Shown here one piece after another: positions 42,234 through 53,648 of a DNA stretch of 64,000 nt. The notes under the pieces were generated by a model. The model was given only the letters and a program-made list of their open reading frames with translations, was not told where the DNA came from and did not search any database. Source of the stretch: Blastocladiella emersonii ATCC 22665 (lineage: Eukaryota; Blastocladiomycota; Blastocladiomycetes; Blastocladiales; Blastocladiaceae); contig JANHCV010000012.1 in NCBI GenBank assembly GCA_025594325.1, forward strand, positions 930,001 to 994,000, given 5' to 3'. Each line of letters begins with the position of its first letter. The stretch's first letter is position 1. A program made the translations under genes and the position numbers.

Positions 42234-44948
42234 ATGAGCACCGCGCGCGGCACCCCCGCCAAGCGTGAGCCGCTGTTCCACGTGCAGGACGTGGTGGCGC
42301 TCGCGACGGCGCGCGACCAGCTGGGCGTCGTGGTGCGCACGCACCTGGACCCCGAGGAGTACGAGGACAGCCCGGACTTTGACCCGTCGACGAACCTGGC
42401 GCCGCACGAGGTCGAGGTGACGTGGAGCGCCACGGGCGGCACGCCGCACCCGCGCCCGCCCGCCGTCTACGCCGAGTCGGACCTGGTGCTCGTCGACCGG
42501 TCGTTCGTGCAGGGCGACGTGGTCAGCGACGCGCGCGACCACGCCAAGGTCGGCACCGTCGTCGCCGTGCACGAGGACGTCGACCTGCGCGACATGCGCA
42601 ACACGAGCACGGTCGTGCGCGGCGTCGACTTCGCGCAGCTGCGGTCCGCGTACCCGTTCCTGCTCACGGGGACCCCCGTGTTCATGGACAAGTATGTCGG
42701 GTGGATCCACGACGCGCGCACCTTCAAGGTTCGCGCCGTCTTCTCGAACGGCGCGATCGGCGAGATCGACGCCATCGTCTTCGAGCGCATCGCGTCGCTC
42801 CAGGGCGTCGACCCGGCCCGCAATGCCGACCCGCTGCCGCCCACCGAGCCCGGACTCGTCTTCACGTGGCCGCCGCAGTTCTCGCAGGCGTGGGACTGGC
42901 ACGCGACCCCGCACCTCCGGTCCGTCGGCAACGGGTACGGCGTCGTCACCGAGCTCCTGCCCACCTCCGTCACGGTCCAGTGGGTCGAGTCGAGCCTGCC
43001 CGACGACGCTGACGTCGAGTGGCCGCCCGCCGAGACCCGGTTCGCGGACCTCAAGCTCATGGAGGCCACCACGCCGTTCCACCTCGGCGCCCTCGTCCGC
43101 CGTATCGCCGACGACCAGCCCGACGGCACGAATGCGGGGTTGTACCGCGTCGAGCGCACACGCACCACGCTCACGGTCCGGTGGCACGACGCGACCGTCT
43201 CGCACGACGTGCCCGTGACCGCGGTCCGCATCCCGCTCGTCGTCGACGACACGCTGGTCTGGCCCGGCGACATCGTGTGGAACCGCATGGGCGACGTGGT
43301 CACGCTCGACGACGCCGACGACCTGCGCGTCGGCGTCGCGCAGTCTGCCGACAACGCCAACAAGATCGCCATCGTGCGCTGGTTCGACCCCGCCTGGGAG
43401 ACCCTCGGGGAGCCCGAAACCGTGTCCCTGTACGAGGTCTCGGCCCACCCGCAGTTCGTCGTCGACCTCGCCGCCAAGGTCTTCATCCCGGGCAACCGCA
43501 ACCTCCCCGATTTCGCGTGGTTCGGCGAGGTGGTGGCGATCAACAAGGACGGGACCCGCGACTTCCGCCTGGGCAACGGCACCACGCAGACGATCCGGTT
43601 CGACCGCGTCGTCCCCATCGCGCTCGGCGACGACGACCATCCCGACGACGACGGGAGTGATGCCGGCAGCGTCTCGGACGACGAGTGGGTCGACGAGGAC
43701 GGCGAGGATGGCGAGTGGGAGTCGGCCGACGAGAACGCGGGTTCGAGCGACGACGACGAGGCCGGCGAGGGCCGCCAGGACGCCGCCATCATCGCCCGCC
43801 TCCGCCGCGACCTCGCCGCCACCCTCGCCGCCGACCCCGACGGTATCAACATGCTCGCCGATGCCGTCGCCGAGGCCGCTGCTGCGTCCATGACGCCCGG
43901 CGCGCGGTCCGCCCTCGCGGCGCTCGTCAGCGCGAACCCCGCGGCGGCAGCCGAGGTCGCACCACTACGAGCGGCTGCTGCTCCCGCGCCGACCGAGCCG
44001 GCCGAGACGACCGCGCAGTCCGAGCCCGAGGCCATGGACGTGGACGCGAGCGGCGCCGCCGCATCGGACGTCGCGCCCGCTGCTGCCGCGGATGCTGCAC
44101 CTGTCGCCAACGGCACCGAGCCCGCTGCTGCGGCCGCGTCGCCGCCCGAGGACGAGGAGATCGAGGGCCTGGAAAAGTTCGAGGTGCTCGACGACTCGGA
44201 CGACGTGACGTTCCACTACCCGACGCCGACGCCCATGACGTCGTCGCTGATGCGGCAGATCCGCAAGGAGCACCAGCTCCTGCAGGGCAACCTGCCCGAC
44301 GGGATCGTGGTGCGCGCGTTCGCGGACCGCATGGACGTGCTGGTGGTCCTCATCTTTGGCCCGCACGACACGCCGTACGCGCGGTGCCCGTTCCTGTTCG
44401 AGATCCAGCTGCCCGCCGACTACCCGAACTCGCCGCCGCTCGTCTACTTCTTCAACCGCGGCGGCGGGCGCATCAACCCGAACCTCCACGAGGACGGCAA
44501 GGTGTGCCTGTCCCTGCTGGGCACGTGGCAGGGCGCCGGGCCCGAGGCGTGGAACCCCGCGAAATCCACGATCCTCCAGTTCCTCGTGTCGGTCCAGGGG
44601 CTCATCCTCATCAAGGAACCCTACTTCCTCGAGCCCGGGTTCATGCGGTTCACCAAGACCGACGACGGCGAGGCCAACTCCAAGGCGTACAACGAGAAGG
44701 TCACGATCCTCGCCCTCAAGACGGCCATCTCGACCCTCACCCGCCCGCCCGCCTACTTCCGCGACGCCCTGACGGCGTACTACTCGCGCCACCGCAACGC
44801 CGTCCTCGACCACGCGCGCGCGGTGCTCGAACAGGACGGGCTCACCGAGGGCGCCAAGATCATGCTCCGGCCTGTCATCGACAACCTCGAGCGCGCGCTC
44901 GATAAGGCGCTCGCGGCGCCGCCAGCAGCAGCTGGGTCGGACGCGTAG
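42234..44948 (+). CDS. UBE2O-like ubiquitin-conjugating enzyme (E2/E3 hybrid)
   Basis: A 904-aa single-exon protein starting MSTARGTPAKREPLFHVQ. The N-terminal half has repeated SH3-like barrels (DVVALATARDQLGVVVRTHL, GDVVSDARDHAKVGTVVAVH, GDIVWNRMGDVVTL), as in UBE2O. An acidic stretch follows. The C-terminal UBC domain (about residues 665-830) shows LIFGPHDTPYARCPFLFEIQ, PADYPNSPPLVYF and the active site NPNLHEDGKVCLSLLGTWQG, with Cys in KVCLSLLGTW as the predicted thioester residue. UBE2O acts without a separate E3 in protein quality control. Shorter than the human protein (about 1,290 aa). Confidence 0.9.
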   Translation: MSTARGTPAKREPLFHVQDVVALATARDQLGVVVRTHLDPEEYEDSPDFDPSTNLAPHEVEVTWSATGGTPHPRPPAVYAESDLVLVDRSFVQGDVVSDARDHAKVGTVVAVHEDVDLRDMRNTSTVVRGVDFAQLRSAYPFLLTGTPVFMDKYVGWIHDARTFKVRAVFSNGAIGEIDAIVFERIASLQGVDPARNADPLPPTEPGLVFTWPPQFSQAWDWHATPHLRSVGNGYGVVTELLPTSVTVQWVESSLPDDADVEWPPAETRFADLKLMEATTPFHLGALVRRIADDQPDGTNAGLYRVERTRTTLTVRWHDATVSHDVPVTAVRIPLVVDDTLVWPGDIVWNRMGDVVTLDDADDLRVGVAQSADNANKIAIVRWFDPAWETLGEPETVSLYEVSAHPQFVVDLAAKVFIPGNRNLPDFAWFGEVVAINKDGTRDFRLGNGTTQTIRFDRVVPIALGDDDHPDDDGSDAGSVSDDEWVDEDGEDGEWESADENAGSSDDDEAGEGRQDAAIIARLRRDLAATLAADPDGINMLADAVAEAAAASMTPGARSALAALVSANPAAAAEVAPLRAAAAPAPTEPAETTAQSEPEAMDVDASGAAASDVAPAAAADAAPVANGTEPAAAAASPPEDEEIEGLEKFEVLDDSDDVTFHYPTPTPMTSSLMRQIRKEHQLLQGNLPDGIVVRAFADRMDVLVVLIFGPHDTPYARCPFLFEIQLPADYPNSPPLVYFFNRGGGRINPNLHEDGKVCLSLLGTWQGAGPEAWNPAKSTILQFLVSVQGLILIKEPYFLEPGFMRFTKTDDGEANSKAYNEKVTILALKTAISTLTRPPAYFRDALTAYYSRHRNAVLDHARAVLEQDGLTEGAKIMLRPVIDNLERALDKALAAPPAAAGSDA

Positions 44949-45190
44949 GAGGAGAAGGGAGAGCGGGAGGTTGACTTAGTTACACAATCATCGAATCAAT
45001 CGTCATATTTGCTACGCCTTCGCTCGCTTGTCGTGTGTCGGAGATGTTCGTTGAAAGCAGGGGACTGAGCAGAGGGTTGTGCTTCGCTGTGCGCTGTGCG
45101 CTTTGCGCCTGGCTCGAGGAGTTGCATGCGCGTCCACCTCCCCGCTCTCCCGACCTTCGCGCAAACCCATGAAGCTCAGCTAGCAAGACA

Positions 45191-46966
45191 ATGGAACCTC
45201 ATGCATTGCCTTACACCATCCTCGAGCAAGTCCTCTCGCTCGTCGCGCAGCCGCACTCGCGCATCCCGGCCGCGTCCCGCGAGCTCGCCGTCGGCCACGC
45301 CGCGACCCGCATCGCGTGGGCCCAGCGCGCGGCCGAAACCGTCGTCGGACCCCCGACGTCGTGGCACGCGGACGACGACGACCTAGTTAAAACCGTTCCC
45401 ATAACCCGGCTCGTGAAGTACCTCGAGCACCTGCTCCTTTGCAGCCCGCGCTTGGGTCCTGACAGGAGGCCGCGCGACCCGTTCCACGGCACCGTACTCG
45501 ACTGGGTCTTGCGCAGCGCGCGCGCAGCGGGACGGTCCCGCCCGCTGATTGAACTTCTTGTTTACTTCATGTACACTCGTGACACGGACCGGTTCGCCTT
45601 GTTCCTTGACCGCGTGCACACCGAGTGGCCCGACGCGCTGCAGGAGCGGGTCTCCGTTGACCGGTACGCGTGTACCGCCACGACCCACCGCATGCGAGTG
45701 GACCTGGCCACGCAGCGGTTCTACAAATTCGGTGCGAGCGCAAGCTACCTTGTCCGTCTAGTGCCCGCGGAGCTCGATGGATTTGCGGCGCCCGAGGTGT
45801 CCGCGCTCGAGTTCCTGACGGTCCTGGCGCTCCTCGAGTGGAACCCGGCGGTGCTCAATGTGCTGGGCCGTCGCGCGCTGGCCGTCAACGTGGCTGAGTG
45901 CGTAAACATGGCCTGCGTCAACGCCACGCAGCCGATCCCGCTTGAGCGCCAGGGCACGCCGGGCGAGCTCGCTGTGCGCGTCGGCCGGACGCTGAAGTGG
46001 CTGCGCGACGCGTACAAGTAGGAGGATGATGAGTTGCGGCTCTTCGAGTGCGCCATTCCACTTGACTCGGCGGTCCTGCAGTATCTCTTTGACTCGTACT
46101 ACCCGCGCTACAGGCTTCAGCCCAAGGTTGACAGGAGGGAGGCCGGTTGCTTGCGGCGCGTGGACGCGTTAATGATCGAGACGGGCGATGCGGCGTTGCT
46201 TCGCAGAATTTCGAGAATGTCGACCAAAATCAACTTTTGGGCTTGCATTCTCTCAATGATTGACCACGACAATAACGAGTTTGTCAACGCGCTCGTCAGA
46301 TGCTTCACAAAGTGTACCCGCGGAAAGTTCAGCGCGGCGCAGGTCGTTGAGATGGGCACGCATGCAGTGTCGGACAGGTGGGGCCTCCGTTCTCTCGTCT
46401 CACCGCTGTCTAACGGCCACGTTTAGTGTTGCCCGAGAACTCCTTTTTTCGCTACACTGACACCGCGGACCCGCTGCTCCCCCTCCTCACGTTCGCCGGC
46501 GCAGCGGGCCTAGATCGCGTGAAAATAGTCTGTGACCACTTTGCCCCGTGGTTGAACGACAGTCTCCTCCTCCCTCCTCGACCTGATCCTGGCCTTGATC
46601 CGCAGCCGCGCTGGCCCGCCGCTCCCGACTGCTCCGCTGGAAATGCTTCTTTCGATCGTCCCGGACATCAACCCGCACAAGGCCGCACCTAAGGTTCAGG
46701 ATACCATCACCGGAATTCTTTGTGTCGCCCTGCTCGACGAGGAGCTTCGGGAGCAGACGTTCGCGTACTTGTGCCACCGCGCAGGAGAATTTCTTCGAAT
46801 GGCAACGTTTCGCCAGCCGCTCAGGGATGTCCTCGCCGGGAAGTGGTTCAACTGCTCCTGCCCGGTCCCGGCTGATGCCGAGTCAAAAAGTGTCAGGAAC
46901 CCTGCAATGTACACCTCGGCATCACGCGACGTATGTCTTGTTCGAGTCAACAGAACTAATGGATAG
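45191..46966 (+). pseudogene. PAASR-motif family pseudogene
   Basis: Starts MEPHALPYTILEQVLSLVAQ and IPAASRELAVGHAATRIAW, then ELLVYFMYTRDTDRFALFLD. An in-frame TAG at 46019-46021 interrupts it; the same frame continues EDDELRLFECAIPLDSAV to 46426. Another frame then carries LPENSFFRYTDTADPLLPLL and a third LILALIRSRAGPPLPTAP ... LLDEELREQTFAYLCHRAG to 46966. The order and spacing resemble the gene at 56700-58431 (PAASRALYQAA; FRHFDKVSFSKAQRNL against RCFTKCTRGKFSAAQVV). At least three lesions. No known domain recognised; the N-terminal helix may be F-box-like. Confidence 0.55.
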
Positions 46967-47097
46967 GTCAAAGTTGAGGAAAATGTACGGTTGAGCCGCC
47001 GTTCTGTAAGTTAGCCCGATGTTGTATTGCGTGGAAACAAAACGAGCCTTTGTTCAATTAACGCGTTGCGCCACACACGTGTTCGCCGTTTCAAAAA

Positions 47098-47538
47098 GTG
47101 GGTCGCACTTGCGCGTCGAGAGCAGCCGAGATCTTCTTCGCTGACCTGGTCGCGGACCTGCTCGTCGCCGTGATTTGCATTGAGGCGGCCGCGCGTGGCA
47201 GCTCACACGACCTGATTCGGGTCTGCGGAAAGTACATCACGGACACAAACGCCGACGACACACTGTCGGTCGTGCCTCAGGAGATCACAGGTTACGCAAT
47301 CAGCGGCAACCCGCTCGCCGGGATTTTGCGTAAAGCCTGCGAGGTCGCCGCCAACGCCATCGCTCTTGGATCGCGAGGCCGAAGCGCCCTCAAGCGCAAG
47401 CTGCTGCCCGGGTCCGGCTCCAACTAGGTCGCCCACCGCGCGACCGTCCCTGTCGTCATCGTCCGCACCAGCCCCGACGAAGAGCACGACCACGACGAGG
47501 AGCACACGCCAAGCTCGAGTTCGCCGCGTCGCCACTGA
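47098..47538 (+). pseudogene. Universal-stress-protein (UspA-like) relic
   Basis: The frame reads VVPQEITGYAISGNPLAGIL, then AIALGSRGRSALKRKLLPGS and GSN, followed by TAG at 47425-47427, then VAHRATVPVVIVR in the same frame. This is the diagnostic C-terminal half of the Usp fold: the G-x2-R/G-x9-GS loop binding the ATP phosphates, then the last strand VPVVIVR. The N-terminal strand is missing and no ATG fits. CACGTG at 47077-47082 lies just upstream. Confidence 0.7.
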
Positions 47539-48653
47539 ACGGCGCCATCCAGTCGGGCAGCACCAAGACCGCGCAAAAGTCGCTTTAGCACCACCCTTTC
47601 CCTCAGGTTTGGCGCTCTCCATCGATCGCAGAGATAAACACACACATCCTCATTTTGCTCCACTTGGCCTACTGCAAAAAGCAAGATGTATACCGGCCCT
47701 TCACCGCGGGCGTCGGACATGGCGACAGTCCACACAAGAGCGCGACCCAGTGTACCCGCAGCACGCGCATGAGCGACGCGCAGTTTTTCACGCCGCTCGC
47801 GAGCGTCCTGCGCTTGCTCGAGTCGCGTCCGAGTGCGCCGGGAGCAGCCGCCGCTTGTGCGAGGCCAACAACGAGGGGTGGCCGACTGTGTCCTAACCAT
47901 CTCTTCTCCCGCGTCTTTCAGGTTACTGATGTGAATTTGGGTGAGATGCGGCGAATCTATATTTGAAGTTGAATCCGACCTCGACAGATGAGCCTTGAAC
48001 CACTCGCAACTGCAGTTTTTTTCGTCTACTACTTTGGCTGCGTGGCGAATGTGTTGCGAGCAGATGCTCAGATCAGTCGATGCCCAGGGAAGCGGCCGAG
48101 AGCAGGCAATCAGTTACAAAGCTGCAATCATTTACAAAGCTGCTCCGAAGATGTGACGAGCGCCGTGCACGTGAGCGACTCTTGAATCACACACGTCGTT
48201 TCCCAACCAGGCGTCTTCACCATGGGATCAGGGCTCAAGTGACCCAGATCCAACAGCTTCAGTCAATCCAGTCGAGCAAGATGTCGCTCGCCGACACAGG
48301 GCTGCCGTTCGGGCTCAACCGCCGGGCTACGGGATCGGCAGCCGTCAGCCGGACGCCGGGCGGCTCAGCAAGGATGCATAAAGTGGGCGCGAGTATACAT
48401 TGCAGCAAGCCTTGAGTCGGTTACATGGAGAGTGTGCGATGGAGGGGAAGCGAGAGGGCTGCGGGCAGCGACAAGTGTCACGACAGCGCGCACCATCACG
48501 CGAAAGTGAAACGGGACGCGACGCTCAGCCCAGAACCCCTGGTTCGCCGCAGCACTTAGCCCCCCTGGTTCGCCGAACGCGTGTCCCACGCTTTTCGCTC
48601 CCTGCCTTGAGCCCGAGACGCATGCAACATACGAATTTGAATGAATCAACTCT
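47539..48653. other. Intergenic region, no gene supported
   Basis: About 1.1 kb. A short frame continues AKLEFAASPLNGAIQSG to a TAG near 47588, possibly the lost end of the stress-protein gene. A frame starting MSDAQFFTPLASVLRLLESR at 47770 has no recognisable continuation. A direct repeat, CAGTTACAAAGCTGCAATCATTTACAAAGCTGC in two halves, lies near 48110-48145. Confidence 0.4.
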
Positions 48654-50027
48654 ATGCGAGCCACCATGCGCATCCCGTACGGCATCGTTGAGCGGGCCCT
48701 TGAACTCGCGGTTTACGCGAGCGACCCAGGCGACACCGCCGCGATGCTCAATTACCTCCGCGTTCTCCCACGTGTGCACGGTCAAGCGGTGCACAAGGCT
48801 GTATTGTGCCACGCGACGGCCTTCTCGATCGACAAGGCGAGCGAGGCTGGCCGCATCGCTGTCCTCGACGAGTGGGTCCGCTCGGGTTTGCCGCTCAACT
48901 ACACCAAGAAAGCCCTGGTCAATGCCTGGCTCAATCACCACTACGACGTTGCCGCTTGGTGGCGAGAGTCCGGACTCCCGCTGAAACTTGATCCGGGCGA
49001 GGTTCCTCTGCTATGAATATCCGAAGCCGTAGAAGCTCACGCTGGCGCAGCAAAAAAACGGTACAACTTTGCTTTGAAGCTCGTAGCCGACACCCGTCTG
49101 ACTTGTTGTTCCCAATAGGTTCATGGCTGCGTCCTGGCGACCACTGGCGACTTGTCCATTCTCGATACTTATGACCAGCTTGCCTCGGGCGCTGATAATC
49201 GGCTTCACTTCATGTACGTGCGGCTCACCCAAGGTGGAGCCAAGCTGATTGCCCACCTGCTTTCGGAGGAGCCCGGTTGCATCGTGGACACGATTTCCTT
49301 CACGGACTCGGTGATCACCTTGCCGCTCATCCAATCGATGCGCCTCCCTCCCTCCATGCGTGTGGTGATTTTACGGAGGATCCCCATCGACTACGAGGCC
49401 GAGTTCCTCCGCGGCCCGTGGCTTCCCGAAGGCGTCGAGTCGCTGGCCCTCAAGAACATTTACTTTGGTCGCGGCATCGGACTCGACTTGCTGCCCTCAA
49501 CTTTGGCGGTGCTCGAGATTACCGGGTGCGAGCTGCCGCCTGCTGCAATGCGCTCGCTTGCTCGTGGTCTCCCGCAGCGCCTGCGAACGCTCTCAATCGA
49601 TCGCACGCAACTGGACGATGACGGCGAGGATGGTGAGCCCGGGCAGCCCGCCGTTCACGCTCTCGCCGCACGCATGCCGTCAACTCTTCAAAAGCTCACG
49701 CTGACGAAATGCGGCCTTGATACGCCAGACTTGGTCGCAGTTCTCGCACAAGCATTTCCGGAAACGCTGCTCGAGCTCGATCTCTCGGGCAACAAGTTGG
49801 CTCTGGCAAGTGTTGAAGCACTTGCACCTGGCATTCCCCGTTCGCTCAAGACGTTGTGTCTCAAGAACTGCAGTCTCGATGACAAGTCGATCAAGGTCCT
49901 CATCTCCTCGCTATCGCCCGAGTTTGCTTTGCTCCAAGTCGCGAGAAACCGCATGATCAACCACTCGAGCGCACGGGATTTCTTTGCCAAGCAGTGTCCC
50001 AACGGCAACTATGATAGCTCGTCTTGA
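48654..50027 (+). CDS. F-box-like/LRR protein, probably intact
   Basis: A 418-aa model with exons 48654..49001 and 49119..50027. Exon 1 has the family layout: YGIVERALELAVYASDPGD, VHGQAVHKAVLCHATAF, VLDEWVRSGLPLNY and AAWWRESGLPLKL. Exon 2 has leucine-rich repeats (LPSTLAVLEITGCELPPAAM, LPQRLRTLSIDRTQLDDD, FPETLLELDLSGNKLALAS). The intron (117 nt, donor GTTCCT, acceptor CAATAG, with CTGAC as possible branch point) is the least certain part. A better-looking donor GTACAA at 49061 does not keep the frame. The boundary still falls between the F-box and LRR modules as in the paralogues. Confidence 0.65.
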
Positions 50028-50146
50028 ATCATTTGAACGATGAGCTTGTCAATACACTCTTCTAATTCATTGCGCGACAGCTGTATTTGGGTTGTCTGCT
50101 CCACGGCTTTAGGACCTGTGTCCAAGCAGTGAGAATTCAAAGTCGC

Positions 50147-50163
50147 GTTGCGCCACACACGTG
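50147..50163 (+). promoter_or_regulatory. GTTGCGCCAC-CACGTG composite motif
   Basis: GTTGCGCCAC (50147-50156), one base, CACGTG (50158-50163), 100 bp before the F-box/LRR pseudogene. The same arrangement occurs at 47065-47082 (stress-protein relic, with two bases), 56404-56420 (F-box/LRR) and, with CACGTT, at 23836-23852. Confidence 0.5.
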
Positions 50164-50262
50164 AGCGGTTTCAGCGTGCGAGCCTCGTTCGTTCGCTGAG
50201 CGCAGCCGGGTTCCTCCTCCGCGACCCCACCTGCCATGCATCACACACGCATCGAATGAATC

Positions 50263-51603
50263 ATGGACTTGGTGCAACCTAAGCTTGCCGTGGCCGACAT
50301 CATCGAGGCCGTCTTGGTTCGCGCGGTAAACGCGCACCCGGCCGACGACGTGTGCGCGATGCGCCCGTACCTCAACGTGATGCCTCGCGCGTCCATTTTG
50401 AACGTCACGCGTGCCGTTCTGCGGCGCTGTCCGAGCCTCAGCGTCAAGCACGCGACACGAACAGGAAACCTGGCTCTCTTGGAGCTGCATCGAGACTGCG
50501 GCATGGACTTGACCGTGGATCCTAATGACGCTCTCGAGGCGCTAAATCAGGACATTTGACGACGTCGTCGCTTTCTGGCGTGCGCACACGTCGTCCGTCA
50601 CCTTACAGTTCATTACGCCCATGCAGCTGCGCGTGGCGCTCGATACTACGCGGCTGGACAATAGGAATTCGCCAGCATCTGGCCTCGCACCTGGCGATTT
50701 AGCAGCGATTGCAGCCTCGGATGCCATTTCGCCGGGACAAAGCGAATCAATTGATATACAGCAGCGCCGGATGACGCCCCATCTCACAAACTTGTGCCGA
50801 CTTGAGCTGGAGAGTTGCCTCCCCGCTGCAGACACGGTCAGCGCGATCATTGCTGCGCTTCCCGACTCGGTCAAGGCGCTGGTCCTGAACAACAAAACAA
50901 CTTGATCGATGATGCCGTGTCGAGTGCGCTCGCTGGTCGCGCACTTCCGGGTCTGCGCGAGCTCCGTCTTGCGTGGACCAGTCTGAGTCCAGAACAATTA
51001 CCGGCCCTGGCTGCAGCACTTCCTGCCACGCTTACCACGCTTGATTTTGAAGGCAACTTTGGTATCGACGAGGGGCTCGCTGGATTCATGGAGCAGGCTA
51101 GTGCAAAGGCCACGAGCTTTGAAGCACTTTGCATTGGCAGGATGCCGCTTTCCTCGCTCGATGTGGTGCGATTCGCACGAGCTCTCCCAGCGACGCTCCA
51201 GCTGCTCGACCTTCAGGGCGGCACGTTTGCCTTAAGCGCGCTGGCGCAGCTCTTCGCTGGACTTCTAGCGGAACGGATTGTGCATTTATGACTCCACCTC
51301 GTCAAAATCGACCGAGATGCGCTCGAAGCTCTCGTCACGCTTGTTCAGCGTGCGCCCTGCCTCGCCTTGTTGGATGTGGGCTTTGCCCAACTTGACAACC
51401 GATCCATGGCGCAGCTCATCCCAGCACCCCCCGATTCCCTCGAGGCCTTCATCTTTATGTATAACCGAGTGGACGACCATGTCGTGGAGTTGCTCGAAGC
51501 GCGTGCACTCCCCAAGTTGACCTGGGTCCAAGGCATCTCTGCGCACAGCAGCGACGTTGGCCTTGCTCGGCTGAAAGCATTTCAAGTTGCGCGGTCAAAC
51601 TGA
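50263..51603 (+). pseudogene. F-box-like/LRR pseudogene
   Basis: Begins MDLVQPKLAVADIIEAVLVR with PRASILNVTRAVLRRCPSL. A frameshift at about 50555 moves from EALNQD to FDDVVAFWRAHTSSVTLQF, the family's WW-type region. A second at about 50900 moves from ALVLNNK to NNLIDDAVSSALAGRALPG. A TGA at 51289-51291 interrupts LLAERIVHL, after which the same frame runs on (LVKIDRDALEALVTLVQRAP) to 51603. Leucine-rich repeats are recognisable throughout (LPATLQLLDLQGGTFALSA). It lies 235 bp downstream of a second family member in the same direction, so the pair is probably a tandem duplicate. Confidence 0.72.
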
Positions 51604-51716
51604 GGCGGCCTTTTCTTTGTACAATCACCAGGACGCAGCATGTTTCCCCTCGAATATATCGCCATATCATTACTCCCAGCATCTTCTGATGGTTGTGTCG
51701 GACTAGGAATATATGC

Positions 51717-53096
51717 TTACATTTTGATCATGACACGGCGGTCGAGCACCATGTAGCGCAGGATCACGACAAACACGCCGCCGAGGATCATCGTCGCACC
51801 CGCGAACCCAATGGCCGGCGCAAACTGCCCGCTCGGCAGCGAGCCCTTGGACTCGCTGATGAGCGCCGTGGCAATGGGCGTGCCCGCGGCGTACCCCGGG
51901 ATGTTGCTCGTGGTCATGAGGCCCAGCGTCGACGCGAGCGTCGCCACACCGAAGAGCTGCGCGACGCAGCTCGGCGTGATGCTGAGGAACCCGCCGCTCG
52001 AGAACCCGTAGATGCCCGCGAAAATGTACAGCCACGCCTGCGAGGTGCCGCCGAGCATCCACGTCGTCAGCACCGAGACGCCAGAGGCCAGGATCGACAG
52101 CGCGAGCGACGTGACGTTGCCAATGCAGTCCGCGATCACGCCCATGGACACGCGGCCGAGGATCGACGTGATGTTGAACACGGTGAGCAGCGCGCTCGCA
52201 AAGGCCGGCGAGTGTGGCGTCGCCTTGGCCACGTAGGTCGGGAGGAGGTACGGCGGGACCAGGAATCCGAACGTGTTGAGCGCGAGGCCGATGTAGAGGA
52301 GGATGAAGCGCTTCTCGCGGAACAGGGCGAGGTTGAGGAGCGGCGGCGCGGGCGCACCGCCCGTGCCGTTGGACTTGGACGGAGCAGCGAGACGCGGGCG
52401 CGCCAGCAGCGCAGCGATTGCGAGCAGCGCAAAGTTGATGGCGGCGAGCACGCGCAGGGTCCACGCGACGCCGACGCTCGGCATGATGGCCTGGATCAGG
52501 TTGACGCTGACGAGGCCGCCGACGCCCGAGCCCGCGACCGAGATGCCGATAGCGGTCGAGCGGCGCTTCTGCCACCACTGCGCGACGAGTGCGAGCCCCG
52601 GGTTGAGGCCGAGCGAGCACGAGACGCCGTACAGCACGCCCTGCGTCAACAGCAGGTGCCACACCTGCGTCGCGAAGCTGGCGAGGAGCAGCGAGACGCC
52701 CGAGACGACGGCGCCGAGCGCGAGCGTGTTGCGGAAGCCCCACGACTCGGCGAGGCGGCCCGAGAAGGGGCTGGCGACGGTCATGGCGACGGGCGTGAGG
52801 GTGCCGATCAGCGAGATGACCGAGAGCGACGCGTCCGGGTACTCGACCGTCTTGTACTGGGCGGCGAACAGGCCGAACGAGTTGACGATCCCAAACACGG
52901 CGTAGAAGACGAAGAAGGACACGGCAACCTGCGACCACGCCTTGAACCCGCCGTCGAGCTGGTCGAGCGCGGCCTGATCATCGGCGGCGCTCGCCTCGAG
53001 GAACGCGGCCGAGTCTTGTTTCCGGACAGCCGTGTCGGCGTCGGCGTCCATGGCCGGCGGCACGGTCGCGTAGTCGGTGCGGGTAGTTGATGTCAT
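51717..53096 (-). CDS. MFS monocarboxylate-type transporter (MCT/Mch-like)
   Basis: A 459-aa single-exon membrane protein with about 12 helices. The N-terminal GGFKAWSQVAVSFFVFYAVF is the conserved [D/G]GG.[G/K]W entry of the MCT family, followed by SFGLFAAQYKTV. Others include LLTQGVLYGVSCSLGLNPGL, WWQKRRSTAIGISVAGSG and SILGRVSMGVIADCIGN (the MFS RxSxGxxAD loop). The C-terminus is short and basic. Fungal members transport monocarboxylates or related solutes across the plasma membrane; the substrate is not predictable. Confidence 0.88.
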   Translation of the reverse strand: MTSTTRTDYATVPPAMDADADTAVRKQDSAAFLEASAADDQAALDQLDGGFKAWSQVAVSFFVFYAVFGIVNSFGLFAAQYKTVEYPDASLSVISLIGTLTPVAMTVASPFSGRLAESWGFRNTLALGAVVSGVSLLLASFATQVWHLLLTQGVLYGVSCSLGLNPGLALVAQWWQKRRSTAIGISVAGSGVGGLVSVNLIQAIMPSVGVAWTLRVLAAINFALLAIAALLARPRLAAPSKSNGTGGAPAPPLLNLALFREKRFILLYIGLALNTFGFLVPPYLLPTYVAKATPHSPAFASALLTVFNITSILGRVSMGVIADCIGNVTSLALSILASGVSVLTTWMLGGTSQAWLYIFAGIYGFSSGGFLSITPSCVAQLFGVATLASTLGLMTTSNIPGYAAGTPIATALISESKGSLPSGQFAPAIGFAGATMILGGVFVVILRYMVLDRRVMIKM

Positions 53097-53648
53097 GGTG
53101 GTGGGGACGTTGCTTCGTGGTCGCGGTTGTGATGGGGAGCCCTGATTCGAGTCGCGGGGGACCCGGTCCCTTATGTACGCGACACGCGTCGCCCTGCGAG
53201 AACAATGTGAACCGGCTCACGGCCTATCGGATTCACCAAGTTCCGGTGGCCGCATCGCCTTTTTCCGGCGGTCGAGTCGACGGGCGTCGATGAAGCCGAC
53301 GGGAGCGCGAGAACCCGCGGATAAGGCGCGCAGCCTGGGTGCGGCACCCGCGTGGCTGGGACAGGCGGCCCCCCGTGTTACCGCGCTGCGCCACAGGTAC
53401 AGTCAGCGCCCCTCCCTGGCCATCCCTGGCCATGCGTGATGCGGCAACGCGGATCCACGCATTCGAGTCGAGTGACCCCCCGAGTTGTTGATCGTCAACA
53501 AGCGCCCGTTGCGTATCTGATGGTGACGCATTTCGTCGGGCGGGCACGGCGGGCCTTGCCGACGAAAAACAGCGCACTCAACGCGCTGTAGTTCGCGCCA
53601 ACCCGCAGTCAAGTAGTCGAGGGAGAGAGCAAAAGTGTCTCGCGGCAG

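Noticed and set aside
42042-43640. A 532-codon open frame on the minus strand
   Set aside because: Antisense shadow of the UBE2O-like gene.
49061-49118. A 58-nt intron (GTACAA...CAATAG) in the F-box/LRR gene at 48654
   Set aside because: Good-looking sites and a typical length, but the upstream frame already meets a stop at 49014-49016; the longer 117-nt intron keeps the frame.
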